Below, piece by piece: positions 8,116-16,439 of a stretch of DNA of 35,934 nucleotides. This stretch comes from Roseovarius sp. (GTDB taxonomy: Bacteria > Pseudomonadota > Alphaproteobacteria > Rhodobacterales > Rhodobacteraceae). Position numbers and translations under genes: made by a program. Where the stretch lies: NCBI GenBank assembly GCA_026709325.1, contig JAPOTF010000088.1:1-35934 (forward strand). The letters run 5' to 3'. Position 1 is the first letter of the stretch. The number at the start of each line of letters is the position of its first letter. Below the pieces are notes generated by a model. It did no database searches. It saw nothing but the letters and a program-made list of their open reading frames with translations, and was not told where the DNA came from.

Positions 8116-9172
8116 CGCAGTCCTCCTGTCGAGTTGCCATGTCGTCATGGCCGTTCTCGAAACCGTTTCGCCCCGATCTCGCCTCTAGCATGGCGAAAAG
8201 GTCGGGATCGACTCGCACACCGCGCGCTTTGGCGTCCTCAATGCGCTTGAATCTGCGATCGCCGGGAATATAGCCTCCGCCCTCTTGATCTATTGCGCGG
8301 CACAATCGATCCACGCGGTCCGCGAATGCCTCATGATCGTGGGTGTCCGGGCTGATCAAAACCATGCAGTAGCCGGGCCGGATCGTCGACGCGCCGGCAG
8401 CCTCCATTTCTTCAACCTCAAAGGACATTGAACCGCCGCCCAATGCCGCCGACAACAGTTCGACCATCAGGCAAATCGCGTTCCCCTTGTGCCGGCCAAA
8501 CGGAATCAGCTTTCCTGTTTCAACGATCTCTCGCGCCACGCGTGTTGGCTCTCCGTTTTCATCTAGCCCGGACGGTTCCCGCAGAGCACCGCCCTGCGAT
8601 GCGACAAGCCTGATGTCGCTGATCGCTCGAACGGAAGATGCCTGGTCCCACACTATGGGCTCCCTGGCACCTCTCGGACAGGCAAAAGACATCGGATTGG
8701 TTCCGAAAATCGGTGTCGTTCCGCCGTCTGGAACAACCCACGCCCGGGAATTCACGAAGGCCATTGCAATATACCCGGCCCTGGCAAACGGGGCGGTATC
8801 AAAACGAAGAGCGCCAATATGGTGCGCGTTGGCCACTGTAAGAACGGCAACTCCGCACGCTTCGGTTGCCTTTAGCAGATGCTTTCTGGCCCGCGCCAGC
8901 CCGATCTGGCAGTAGCCATTGTCCGCATTGACGTGCAATCGGCCAAGCGACATGTGATGCAAGGTTGGCTCCGCGGCCCCGTTGGACCAGCCGGATTTCA
9001 GGGCTTTCAGATACCTCGGCAGCATGGCGAGACCATGGCTGGCGGGGCCTTCTATTTGCGCCGCGACCATCAGATCCGACAGGATCACCCGGCAGTCCCG
9101 ATCGGCTCCGGCATCCAGAAGCAGCCCGCTTACCATTGATCTCAGCAACTCTTCAGGGACAAAGCGCTCCAC
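8093..9172 (-). CDS. Ldh_2 family (malate/L-lactate dehydrogenase-type) oxidoreductase
   Basis: A 359-residue member of the Ldh_2 family of NAD(P)H-dependent oxidoreductases, which includes ureidoglycolate dehydrogenase, sulfolactate dehydrogenase and piperideine/pyrroline-2-carboxylate reductases. Visible family features are EGPASHGLAMLPRY (about residues 41-54), the catalytic histidine region ANAHHIGALRF (H118 proposed), FGTNPMSFACP, and GRHKGNAICLMVELLSAALG in the cofactor region. The start is taken as GTG preceded by AAAGGAGCGGGTTCC. A longer frame upstream begins with a cysteine-rich stretch that does not belong to the family and is probably not translated. It sits between the ABC ATPase and the DadA-like gene, overlapping the latter. 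With an amino-acid transporter in front and an amino-acid dehydrogenase behind, an imine reductase role (DpkA/LhpI type) is more likely than malate dehydrogenase, but unproven. Confidence 0.85.
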   Translation of the reverse strand: MERFVPEELLRSMVSGLLLDAGADRDCRVILSDLMVAAQIEGPASHGLAMLPRYLKALKSGWSNGAAEPTLHHMSLGRLHVNADNGYCQIGLARARKHLLKATEACGVAVLTVANAHHIGALRFDTAPFARAGYIAMAFVNSRAWVVPDGGTTPIFGTNPMSFACPRGAREPIVWDQASSVRAISDIRLVASQGGALREPSGLDENGEPTRVAREIVETGKLIPFGRHKGNAICLMVELLSAALGGGSMSFEVEEMEAAGASTIRPGYCMVLISPDTHDHEAFADRVDRLCRAIDQEGGGYIPGDRRFKRIEDAKARGVRVDPDLFAMLEARSGRNGFENGHDDMATRQEDCDDCRSRD

Positions 9173-9289
9173 GGAACCCGCTCCTTTCGGATCTTGCCAT
9201 CCTGCCGGCTGTCCACACAGGCAAGGCATCTGGTTTTGCGATTTCCACGTCGGGCGGCTGTGGTCGTCGGGTCCATATCGGCACACATG

Positions 9290-10063
9290 CTAGAAGTGAA
9301 AGTTGTTGAAACCGGACAGGAAGGCTTTGACGGGGTCCGTTTTCGGGTTTTTCAGAACGTCCTCGGGCGCGCCCTGTTCGGCAATCACCCCATCATGGAG
9401 GAACAGCACCCGATCAGCGACATGATAGGCAAAGCCCAACTCATGCGTGACAACCATCATTGTCATTCCCTCCGAACTGAGCTCTTGCATTGTGTCCAGC
9501 ACCTCTCCGACAAGTTCCGGATCCAGAGACGAGGTCACTTCATCGAAAAGCATGACGTCGGGTTCCATCGCCAATGACCGCGCAATCGCGACGCGTTGCT
9601 GCTGCCCGCCCGACAGCCTCGAGGGATAGACCTCGGATTTATCAATCAATCCGACTCTCTCAAGCTGGTGACGCGCTATTGTCTTGCAGTCCCTGCGGGC
9701 ATGGCCTTTGACAGTCAAGGGACCCTCCATGACGTTCTGCAGAACGGTCATGTGCGGGAAAAGGTTGAACTGCTGGAACACCATTCCAACCGACGCCCGG
9801 TGCCTTGAAAGCTCGCGCTCGTCGTATTTGTAGGTCGTGGCGTCCAGGTGAAGGCCTGTTTCCCGGCCAAGCAGCTTGCCGTCAAACGCGATACTGCCGG
9901 CGGTTGGGTGTTCCATAAAGTTCAGGCAGCGAAGGAACGTGCTCTTGCCGGAGCCGCTTGACCCCAAAAGACAGACGGTCTCGCCCTTTTCCACGACAAG
10001 ATCGATGCCGTGAAGCACATCGAGGCTTCCAAAAGACTTGTACAGTTTCTTTACTTCGATCAT
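9290..10063 (-). CDS. Amino-acid ABC transporter ATP-binding protein (GlnQ/HisP type)
   Basis: A 257-residue ABC ATPase. Walker A is GSSGSGKST (residues 34-42), the Q-loop is FQQFNLFPH (96-104), the signature is [16 protein letters not shown] (from residue 150), Walker B is [12 protein letters not shown] and the H-loop is [20 protein letters not shown] and the overall length place it with the polar amino-acid uptake ATPases. The start is the ATG preceded by CGGGAGTTGGAC; an ATG five codons upstream would overlap that site. It lies 18 bp after the preceding permease and about 117 bp before the Ldh_2 gene. It energises uptake through the two permeases encoded upstream. Confidence 0.95.
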   Translation of the reverse strand: MIEVKKLYKSFGSLDVLHGIDLVVEKGETVCLLGSSGSGKSTFLRCLNFMEHPTAGSIAFDGKLLGRETGLHLDATTYKYDERELSRHRASVGMVFQQFNLFPHMTVLQNVMEGPLTVKGHARRDCKTIARHQLERVGLIDKSEVYPSRLSGGQQQRVAIARSLAMEPDVMLFDEVTSSLDPELVGEVLDTMQELSSEGMTMMVVTHELGFAYHVADRVLFLHDGVIAEQGAPEDVLKNPKTDPVKAFLSGFNNFHF

Positions 10064-10081
10064 GTCCAACTCCCGCATATC

Positions 10082-10759
10082 TCAGTTTGATCGCATGTCA
10101 ACGTTGAGTTTTTTCTCAAGGAAATAGGTCAGCAGCGCCAAGGGATAGATCATCAAAAAGAACAGCACTGCCACGATGGTGTAGGTTTCCATCGGCCGGT
10201 AAATCGTGTTGGCCAGCTGGTGCCCCTGGTACAGCAATTCTCCTACCGCGATGGTGGATGCGATCGATGTGGATTTGACAAGCTCAATGACCCGATTTGC
10301 AAAGGCGGGGATCATTCGGCGGATCGCCTGGGGCAGAACAACGCGCCGCATCGATTGAAAATAGTTCATTCCAATGGCGCGGCCGGCCTCCCACTGGCCA
10401 CGCTCTATCGACTGAATGCCGGCGCGGAAAATTTCGGCCGAGTAGGCAATCATGTTCAAGCCAATTCCCAGGAGCGCCGCATAAAATCCCTCCATCTGCA
10501 CCCCAATCAGGATCGGGAAAGCAAAGAAGAACCAGATGATCTGCACGAAGACCGGAGTGTTGCGAAACGCCTCGATGAAGAACGTGGCGGGCCAGTTGAA
10601 AAACCTGTTTTTCGAGTATCGTGCCGAACCGACAATGACGCCGCCCAGAATCGCCGCGATCAACAGGATCAGGGATAATTGAGCGGTCAGCGCCATCCCA
10701 TTCAGGAATGCCGGCCAATACTCGAGAACCTCGCGGAATTTCCATTCATATTCGATCAT
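10082..10759 (-). CDS. Amino-acid ABC transporter permease (HisM/GlnP family)
   Basis: A 225-residue inner-membrane permease with about five hydrophobic segments. The cytoplasmic EAA loop that docks the ATPase is visible as GQWEAGRAIGMNYFQSMRRV followed by VLPQAIRRMIPAFAN. The N-terminal half, FLNGMALTAQLSLILLIAAI and EAFRNTPVFVQIIWFFFAFP, is typical of polar amino-acid permeases. I placed the start at the ATG of MIEYEWKF; the upstream part of the frame overlaps the end of the other permease and has no membrane character. The ribosome binding site is weak, and the 26-bp spacing to the previous stop suggests coupling. It forms a heterodimer with the other permease. Confidence 0.92.
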   Translation of the reverse strand: MIEYEWKFREVLEYWPAFLNGMALTAQLSLILLIAAILGGVIVGSARYSKNRFFNWPATFFIEAFRNTPVFVQIIWFFFAFPILIGVQMEGFYAALLGIGLNMIAYSAEIFRAGIQSIERGQWEAGRAIGMNYFQSMRRVVLPQAIRRMIPAFANRVIELVKSTSIASTIAVGELLYQGHQLANTIYRPMETYTIVAVLFFLMIYPLALLTYFLEKKLNVDMRSN

Positions 10760-10785
10760 TTCACGCCGTCCCGGAGATTGCCATG

Positions 10786-11454
10786 TCACTCTCTCGCCTT
10801 TTCGATGCGCGTTTCGATGGTGCGCATTCCAAACGAAATGAGCGTCAGGAAACATAGGTAGAACAAGGCCGTAAACGTCATGATCTCAACCGGGCGGTAC
10901 AGTTGAGAGCTCAGCACCATGGCATTGTAGAGCAGGTCAGAATACGAAATCGCCGCCATTTGCGTTGTTCCCTTTATCAGCTCAAAGCTGCGCTCCATGA
11001 GCGGCGGGATCATCCGTCTGACGGCCTGCGGCAGGATGATCCGCCGCATCATCTTGAGGTTGGTCATTCCCAGGGATTTGGCGCCTTCCCACTGGCTGCG
11101 GTCAATTGACTGAATCCCGCCCCGGAAAACCTCGGCAAAGAAAGACCCGCTCTGCATGGAGAAGGCGATGAGACCGGCCGCGAACGGGTCTAGCCTGACG
11201 TCAATAAGAATGGGAAGCGCAAAGAACACCCAGAAAATCTGAACCATCAGCGGAGTCATCCGCAGGAACTCGATCAGGCACGTCGCCGGAATCGAAAGAA
11301 GCCTGTATTTGGACATTCGAAGAGATGCCAGAAACAGGCCAACGACAAGTCCTAAAAACAGCGATGCTGTCGCAATTTGGATGGTGCCGACAAACCCTTC
11401 CCAAAGTATCCCCTGGTTCTTGAATACGTAGCTGAAATCCCAATCATAACCCAT
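10786..11454 (-). CDS. Amino-acid ABC transporter permease (HisQ family)
   Basis: A 222-residue polar amino-acid permease, partner of the next gene. FVGTIQIATASLFLGLVVGL is the first membrane segment, LIEFLRMTPLMVQIFWVFFA the conserved middle, and SQWEGAKSLGMTNLKMMRRI followed by ILPQAVRRMIPPLMER the EAA loop contacting the ATPase. The start is the ATG of MGYDWDFSY; the longer frame upstream lies in the intercistronic stem-loop region and lacks family similarity. No strong Shine-Dalgarno sequence precedes it. A stem-loop lies between it and the binding-protein gene, as in many ABC operons where the binding protein is made in excess. Confidence 0.9.
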   Translation of the reverse strand: MGYDWDFSYVFKNQGILWEGFVGTIQIATASLFLGLVVGLFLASLRMSKYRLLSIPATCLIEFLRMTPLMVQIFWVFFALPILIDVRLDPFAAGLIAFSMQSGSFFAEVFRGGIQSIDRSQWEGAKSLGMTNLKMMRRIILPQAVRRMIPPLMERSFELIKGTTQMAAISYSDLLYNAMVLSSQLYRPVEIMTFTALFYLCFLTLISFGMRTIETRIEKARE

Positions 11455-11573
11455 GAATATCGTTCTACTACACTTGGGGGGTGAGATTAAAGGGAAACCC
11501 GTGGCGCATTTCGGTCGTGTCCGGCTCCATGGCCAAATGGCGAAGCCGGCGCGCAAGTGGCGCTGGGGATTTC

Positions 11574-11606
11574 AAGTGCCCCGCGCATGGAAATTGCGGG
11601 GCACTT
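11574..11606 (-). terminator. Intercistronic stem-loop after the ABC binding-protein gene
   Basis: An 11-bp perfect inverted repeat, AAGTGCCCCGC and GCGGGGCACTT with an 11-nt loop, lies 13 bp downstream of the binding-protein stop codon and 120 bp before the first permease. In the direction of transcription no T-run follows, so it is more likely an mRNA-stabilising or partially attenuating hairpin than a full terminator. Confidence 0.6.
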
Positions 11607-11618
11607 TTCGAGGTGGCC

Positions 11619-12455
11619 CTACTGTATGTCCACGAGACGAATGCCGGGCGCGGTGGCCGGGTCAATCCCGCGGGAAACCAGAAAGTCCTCGTACACTTTC
11701 ACCATGTTTCCCCGCCAGTAGAAATACTCCAGGGAGATGCCGAGCCAATCGCGCCATCTCTTGTCTTCCTCCTTCCGGATGCCGACGCCGGCGGTCGCGG
11801 CCGAGACGGGCTTGGGAATGACGACGTTGCCCTGATCGCCCAGCGCATGGTTCTGCATCATCAGCCACATGCTGGAGCCGCCAACGACATCCGCGCGGCC
11901 GGATGCGAAAGTCGCGATCGCTTCCGGGTTCGACGCCGTGCGCGTGAAGTTCGCCTCGGTCAGAACCTTGCTCAATGCGCGGTCGTTGGATGTTCCAAGC
12001 GGAACGGCGACCTCCACGTCGGGCGAATTGAGCGCTTCCCAAGTCGATGCGTCGATGTCCTTCCGCGCCAGAACGGCTACGGCATAGTAGACAAGAGCGC
12101 CCGCGGGGAAGTCGATTGCCAGCGCCCGCTGGGGCGTTGCATCAAGACCGGCCACAAGATCGTATTGATCTGCTTGCAGTCCGGCGACCGCGTTGCCCCA
12201 GGTCGTTTCGACGCATTCCATTTCGACCTGCAGTTCCGCGGCAACCAACCGTCCATAGCCTGGCCCGATCCCGCCCCACTCGCCGGTGGCGGGATCTTTA
12301 AAGCCCCAGGGCTCTGCGTTGATGCAGCCAACTCGCACAACCTGCGTTTCCTGAATTTTATCCCAGGTTGATCGCTCTTGAGCGACTGTCGCCAATGAAC
12401 TGAAAGCGAGCGCAACCGCAGCTGCCATCAGTGCCGACAAAAACGGAATCTTCAT
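11619..12455 (-). CDS. Amino-acid ABC transporter substrate-binding protein
   Basis: A 278-residue periplasmic binding protein of the bacterial extracellular solute-binding family 3. The N-terminus MKIPFLSALMAAAVALAFSS is a signal peptide with likely cleavage after TVA. QVVRVGCINAEPWGFKDP, GIGPGYGRLVAAEL and DLVAGLDATPQRALAIDFP are family-typical segments, with acidic and aromatic residues that would hold the amino group of the ligand. The start is the ATG after AGGAGGTGTTT. It is the first gene of the unit binding protein-permease-permease-ATPase-Ldh_2-FAD dehydrogenase. An 18-bp dyad at 12502-12519, downstream of a TTGACA box, probably regulates it. Ligand specificity cannot be read off; a neutral or cyclic amino acid would fit the downstream enzymes. 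Confidence 0.92.
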   Translation of the reverse strand: MKIPFLSALMAAAVALAFSSLATVAQERSTWDKIQETQVVRVGCINAEPWGFKDPATGEWGGIGPGYGRLVAAELQVEMECVETTWGNAVAGLQADQYDLVAGLDATPQRALAIDFPAGALVYYAVAVLARKDIDASTWEALNSPDVEVAVPLGTSNDRALSKVLTEANFTRTASNPEAIATFASGRADVVGGSSMWLMMQNHALGDQGNVVIPKPVSAATAGVGIRKEEDKRWRDWLGISLEYFYWRGNMVKVYEDFLVSRGIDPATAPGIRLVDIQ

Positions 12456-12501
12456 AAACACCTCCTTTTCTGCTGTTCTTAAAATGTACGGTATTTCATA
12501 T

Positions 12502-12519
12502 TAGTTTTTCAGACAACTA
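12502..12519. promoter_or_regulatory. Putative operator, copy C of the shared TAG-N12-CTA dyad
   Basis: On the minus strand it reads TAGTTGTCTGAAAAACTA, sharing TAGTTGTC with copy A. It lies 46 bp before the start codon of the ABC binding protein. It covers the position where the -10 element should fall for the TTGACA box at 12534-12539. Confidence 0.55.
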
Positions 12520-12539
12520 CTATTTCTCAAAATTGTCAA
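12511..12539 (-). promoter_or_regulatory. Possible sigma-70 promoter of the ABC transporter operon
   Basis: A perfect TTGACA lies on the minus strand at 12534-12539. At 17 bp spacing the -10 position reads TTGTCT, a poor match that falls within the dyad at 12502-12519. The -35 box is clear; the -10 is not. Confidence 0.35.
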
Positions 12540-12659
12540 CTGGGGCCCTAACCCCATATTTTTGGCAGGAAATATTTGGCTCCCGCTCGCCCATGCGGAT
12601 GCATGCCGACCGGAGAAAGTCGCGAGAGAAGAAAATCGATTCGATCCGTGGATGGCCAA

Positions 12660-15608
12660 TCAGACGTTGGATCGGGATGTCCTTGAACCGGTTTTGGCCA
12701 GAACCCGGCACAGCTTCGTTTTCAGATTTACCTGCTCGGCAAGCGGATCCCGTTGCATGTGGGATGTTAAAAAGTTGACCGACTTCCATGGGTGATACGG
12801 TTGCGACTCGCCCCAACCTATCGGCACGAAAATCGCTTGTTCCCTGATGCCGGCCCGCACCCAGGCGATTGCTTCAATCCGGCTTTCGACTGTTTCAATG
12901 ACAATCCTGTCGCCGTCTGAAATCCCCGTTTTTGCCGCTTTTTCGGGGTGGATCTGCGCAAACAGATCCGGCCACATCTCCTGCGCCTGCCAGAAATAGT
13001 GCGTCCATGAATGAAAATGCGCGGCATTGGGCCGCCCGGAAATCAACTCGGTATCGAATCCGGCATCGCGCAGCTTGGCGGAATAGGAACCCTCGGAGGG
13101 CGAAACGATCACGTGCCGGTTGGCCGGACAGCGCGGGAAAACGGGCGACGAGACCATTTCGCCGGCAATCCGCTCGATGTGCGGCAGGTCGACAAGTTGC
13201 TCGCGCTCCGAGTAGAATTCGGGCAGGGCCGACAAGCCAACGGACTTAAACCGTTCGTCCAGCTCCGGCGTGAAGAATTCCAGCTTTCCGGAAGCGGTCT
13301 GTATCAGGAAGCGACGCCCAAAGAAGTCGTCCGACGGATCGTCAAGAAGGAATGTGCCGGGCTCTTTTGCCCCCTTCGCCGGCAGCGGCGTGCGCAGCCA
13401 GCGATTTGGTTTTTTGCGCAGCCGTTCCACCGTTACCCCCCTCAGGTCATCCGATTGATTGCAGACCTCGTCCCAGAACACCTGCAGGTTCTTGTACTTC
13501 TCCGGCATCGCTTTGGCCATGCCAAGCCGCCTTCCAAGTTCAACCCAGATCCAACCGTCCGACTTGGCATTTCCCGGCGGAGGGATAAAGGCGTCATTCC
13601 AGACAATCCTGCGATCTGACGCGCTGCGCGAGATGCCTCCACGCTCAATCCCCGTCGCGGCGGGCAACACGTAGTCGGCATGGCGCGAGGTTTCGTTTTT
13701 GAACAGGTCGATGTGGACCAGCAGATCCAGCGCGCCAACCGCGTTGCGCACCGCTTCCTGATCCGCCCAGCTTGAAAACGGGTTGCAGCCCGCGATCATT
13801 GCATGCAAGCGGTAGGGCTCGCCGCTGGTCATCGCTTGAAGCCAGCTCATCGGGTTGCGGCCAACCGGCCCGCGGGTTGTCGGAGCGCGCAGTTCCCTGG
13901 GCAGTGGACTTCCCATCGCCATTTCCGAGGCCATGTTATAGTAACCCCCGCCTTTCCGGCCATAGTTGCCGGTCACGGCGGCGACAAATATCATCACCCT
14001 GTTCGTCTGCACCGAATTGGTGTGCTGATTCAGCCCGCGACTGCAGAAAATCATGCAGCCATCGGCACTGGCGATCTGTCTTGCCAGAGCGGCAATCCGC
14101 TCGGCGGGGATGTCTGCGATTGGAGCCGCCCAGTCCGCGGAATAGCCCTGGTCGAACACAAAGTCGCGCCAGTCCCGCCAGCCAAGAATCCATTCATCGC
14201 AGAACCTCTGATCCTGCAGGTTCTCGGCAAAGATCGTGTGGATCAGCGCCAATCCCAGCGCCATGTCGGTGCCGGACCTTATCGGCAGCCACTCGTCAGA
14301 TTTTGCCGCAGTGGCCGAAAGTCTGGGATCGACCGTTATCATTCGGGCGCCGGTCTGCTTTCGCCATCGGTTGACCATGCCGAAATTCACCGGCCGCGTT
14401 TCAGCCTGATTGTCGCCGACATACACAAACAGGTCCGCCGATCCGATGTCATCTTCCGTGAATATGTTGGTCAGGCGCTGCGTTCCCTGCGTCATGTTCA
14501 GCGTGGTGCTCTTGCCTGTCGAGCAAAGCGTCTCGGTACCCTCGACATTGGGCGTTCCCCAAAGACCGGCAAATCGCTTTACGTAACCGTATTTGGTGAT
14601 CATGCCCGCCCTGGTTCCCATGAAGATCGCCAGGGATTCCGGTCCGTGCCGCTCCTTGACATCAAGTAGTTTGCCTGCAATTTCATCCAGCGCCCGCTCC
14701 CAGGTCACGGTCTCAAACCGATCCGATCCGCGTGGCCCGACCCTCTTTAAAGGTTCGGTCAGGCGAAGATCGCTATTGTAAAGCTGCAGGGTCATCTGGG
14801 ATTTGGGGCAGACCTTCCCCCGGAAAATCGGGTCTTCGTCATTGCCCGATATTGCAACGACCTTGTCCTCCTTCAGGTGGAATTTGATCGGGCATCCATT
14901 GAAGCAAATATTGCATCCGCCAGGCACAATCCGGTCCGGTTGCCGCTCTTCACGCGGCATCCCATACGGGGCGTTGGCCTTAAGTTGCAGCGATGCCTCG
15001 CGATCAGCGCCCATGGCCGCCGGGGGCTTTGGATCGCTGGGCAGCGGTGTCTTGTTCGAGCCTTGCCTTGGACGGGGTTCCAGATAGATCGTGGCCGGTT
15101 TCATAAGGAACTTGTCATTGTCGATCCGCGCGCGACCCTCATGCTCGACCCGCGCCAGGAGGTCATCGCGATCGCCAAAGTGAATGGCGTCCGCCGGGCA
15201 TGCAGAGGCGCAAGCCGGATCCTTGCCGGCACTGCGGCGGTCCGCGCACAGATCGCATTTGACCGCGTGGTGATTGCCCGCGTCAAATCCCATTGCGCCG
15301 TATGGGCATGACTTGACGCATTCACCGCATCCGGTGCACCTGGATTGATCTACGGAAACCACTCCGGTCTCGGGATCCTTGGCGATCACCTTGGGGTTGA
15401 CCGGGCACGCGCGCAGGCAGGCCGGTCTGTCGCAGTGCTGGCACGTCACTGTCAGAAACGCCAAATCGGTCTGGGTGCCGTTTTCCAGCCAGAGAACCTG
15501 GTTGCGGAACGTGTGCGGCCCCAACCCGTGTTCCTGCTTGCACGCCGCTTCGCAGCTCTTGCACCCGATGCAGGCGTCCAGATCAATCATCAGGGAAATT
15601 TGCGGCAT
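12660..15608 (-). CDS. Fused ferredoxin-molybdopterin oxidoreductase (DMSO reductase superfamily)
   Basis: A 982-residue protein joining two usual subunits. Residues 1 to about 175 are an NrfC/DmsB-type electron-transfer domain with four cysteine quartets (C13/16/19/23, C56/59/64/68, C91/94/97/101, C118/121/133/137), enough for four [4Fe-4S] clusters. After a proline-rich linker (about 175-225) comes a molybdopterin catalytic domain. Its own cluster motif is C232, C235, C239 and C267, and LCSTGKST supplies C362 as the likely molybdenum ligand. The C-terminal cofactor-binding domain contains RPNAAHFHSW and GISDGDRIVIET. No twin-arginine signal is present, so the active site should face the cytoplasm. 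The gene starts 3 bp after the stop of the cytochrome b gene and has GGAG upstream. Electrons probably run between the Mo site and quinone through the b-type anchor. Substrate is unknown; sulfite, polysulfide or an organic oxyanion are all possible. Confidence 0.88.
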   Translation of the reverse strand: MPQISLMIDLDACIGCKSCEAACKQEHGLGPHTFRNQVLWLENGTQTDLAFLTVTCQHCDRPACLRACPVNPKVIAKDPETGVVSVDQSRCTGCGECVKSCPYGAMGFDAGNHHAVKCDLCADRRSAGKDPACASACPADAIHFGDRDDLLARVEHEGRARIDNDKFLMKPATIYLEPRPRQGSNKTPLPSDPKPPAAMGADREASLQLKANAPYGMPREERQPDRIVPGGCNICFNGCPIKFHLKEDKVVAISGNDEDPIFRGKVCPKSQMTLQLYNSDLRLTEPLKRVGPRGSDRFETVTWERALDEIAGKLLDVKERHGPESLAIFMGTRAGMITKYGYVKRFAGLWGTPNVEGTETLCSTGKSTTLNMTQGTQRLTNIFTEDDIGSADLFVYVGDNQAETRPVNFGMVNRWRKQTGARMITVDPRLSATAAKSDEWLPIRSGTDMALGLALIHTIFAENLQDQRFCDEWILGWRDWRDFVFDQGYSADWAAPIADIPAERIAALARQIASADGCMIFCSRGLNQHTNSVQTNRVMIFVAAVTGNYGRKGGGYYNMASEMAMGSPLPRELRAPTTRGPVGRNPMSWLQAMTSGEPYRLHAMIAGCNPFSSWADQEAVRNAVGALDLLVHIDLFKNETSRHADYVLPAATGIERGGISRSASDRRIVWNDAFIPPPGNAKSDGWIWVELGRRLGMAKAMPEKYKNLQVFWDEVCNQSDDLRGVTVERLRKKPNRWLRTPLPAKGAKEPGTFLLDDPSDDFFGRRFLIQTASGKLEFFTPELDERFKSVGLSALPEFYSEREQLVDLPHIERIAGEMVSSPVFPRCPANRHVIVSPSEGSYSAKLRDAGFDTELISGRPNAAHFHSWTHYFWQAQEMWPDLFAQIHPEKAAKTGISDGDRIVIETVESRIEAIAWVRAGIREQAIFVPIGWGESQPYHPWKSVNFLTSHMQRDPLAEQVNLKTKLCRVLAKTGSRTSRSNV

Positions 15609-15611
15609 GTC

Positions 15612-16439
15612 TCAAACTCCGAGGGGTATCCAGTCAAACGTCCATTCCGTGACGTGCCACCAATGGATGTTCTCGCCACCAGATACATAACCCGCAAAAA
15701 AAGTCACCAGGACAATATGGAGCACCATGCCCGCCAGAAGCAAATAGGCTGCGGACATGTGGACCACCCGCCAAAACCTCAGGACGGGATTGACGGTGAA
15801 GTGCGCCGATACAATTTCCCGTTCGCGTCTGCAAAGGCTGACGTAGGATCTTGTCAAGCGCGGTGCCCGGATCCAATGCCAAAGCGTCGGAGAAAACAGC
15901 GCCTCTGAAGCGGACGGCTCCAGCTTTTCAAGCAGAGCGATTTTTTCGCCGATGATCTCCCGCAGCGCGATGCGGTCGACCGGCAGCCGGTGAAGAAATG
16001 CTTCCGGCCGCGATCCGAACGTTGCGCTGATCTTGCGCGCGACAACGATCCGCGACCAGCTTCCCTGCAGAAGAACGAACAATCCTAAAATCATCAGTAG
16101 CGCCGGCAACTGGTCGAGATTCCCGGTCGAGTGAACGACCAAAAGCGCAAAGCCCCAAAACCCGCAGACCGCGTGGGCAAAAAGCCAGCCCCGCGGCGAA
16201 GACAGCGCGCCGCCGCGCTTTCCCATCGAGAACGCATATGGCACAATCATCAGCCCGGCGCCGAAGACGCCGGCCATGTATGAGAATGGCGCGCCAGCGA
16301 CTCTCCAACTCTCTGGCAGCCTCTCGTGCGCCACGAAATAGCCTGAGCAAAAAACACCCAGCAAGACGAGATGCGCAATTATAACCGAATTTGAAAGATT
16401 CGGGGTCTTTAAAGGGGCTGGGCGCAGAGGTGATCTCAT
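15612..16439 (-). CDS. Di-heme cytochrome b membrane subunit of the molybdoenzyme
   Basis: A 275-residue membrane protein with about five hydrophobic segments (roughly 18-38, 50-70, 85-104, 110-127, 225-250). Two helices each carry a pair of histidines 14 residues apart, H89/H103 and H227/H241, a pattern suited to binding two b-type hemes across the membrane. Between them lies a soluble loop (about 130-220) rich in charged residues. The C-terminus HWWHVTEWTFDW is aromatic. The gene is immediately upstream of and almost touching the fused ferredoxin-molybdopterin gene, so it is the likely quinone-linked anchor. It differs from NrfD-type anchors, which lack heme. Start is the first ATG of the frame, with GGGACTGAA upstream. 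An operator-like dyad lies 43 bp upstream. Confidence 0.75.
   Translation of the reverse strand: MRSPLRPAPLKTPNLSNSVIIAHLVLLGVFCSGYFVAHERLPESWRVAGAPFSYMAGVFGAGLMIVPYAFSMGKRGGALSSPRGWLFAHAVCGFWGFALLVVHSTGNLDQLPALLMILGLFVLLQGSWSRIVVARKISATFGSRPEAFLHRLPVDRIALREIIGEKIALLEKLEPSASEALFSPTLWHWIRAPRLTRSYVSLCRREREIVSAHFTVNPVLRFWRVVHMSAAYLLLAGMVLHIVLVTFFAGYVSGGENIHWWHVTEWTFDWIPLGV

Noticed and set aside
11454-11475. A fifth copy of the operator near TAGTAGAACG on the minus strand
   Set aside because: It shares TAGTAG but lacks the matching CTA half at 18 bp, so it does not fit the dyad.
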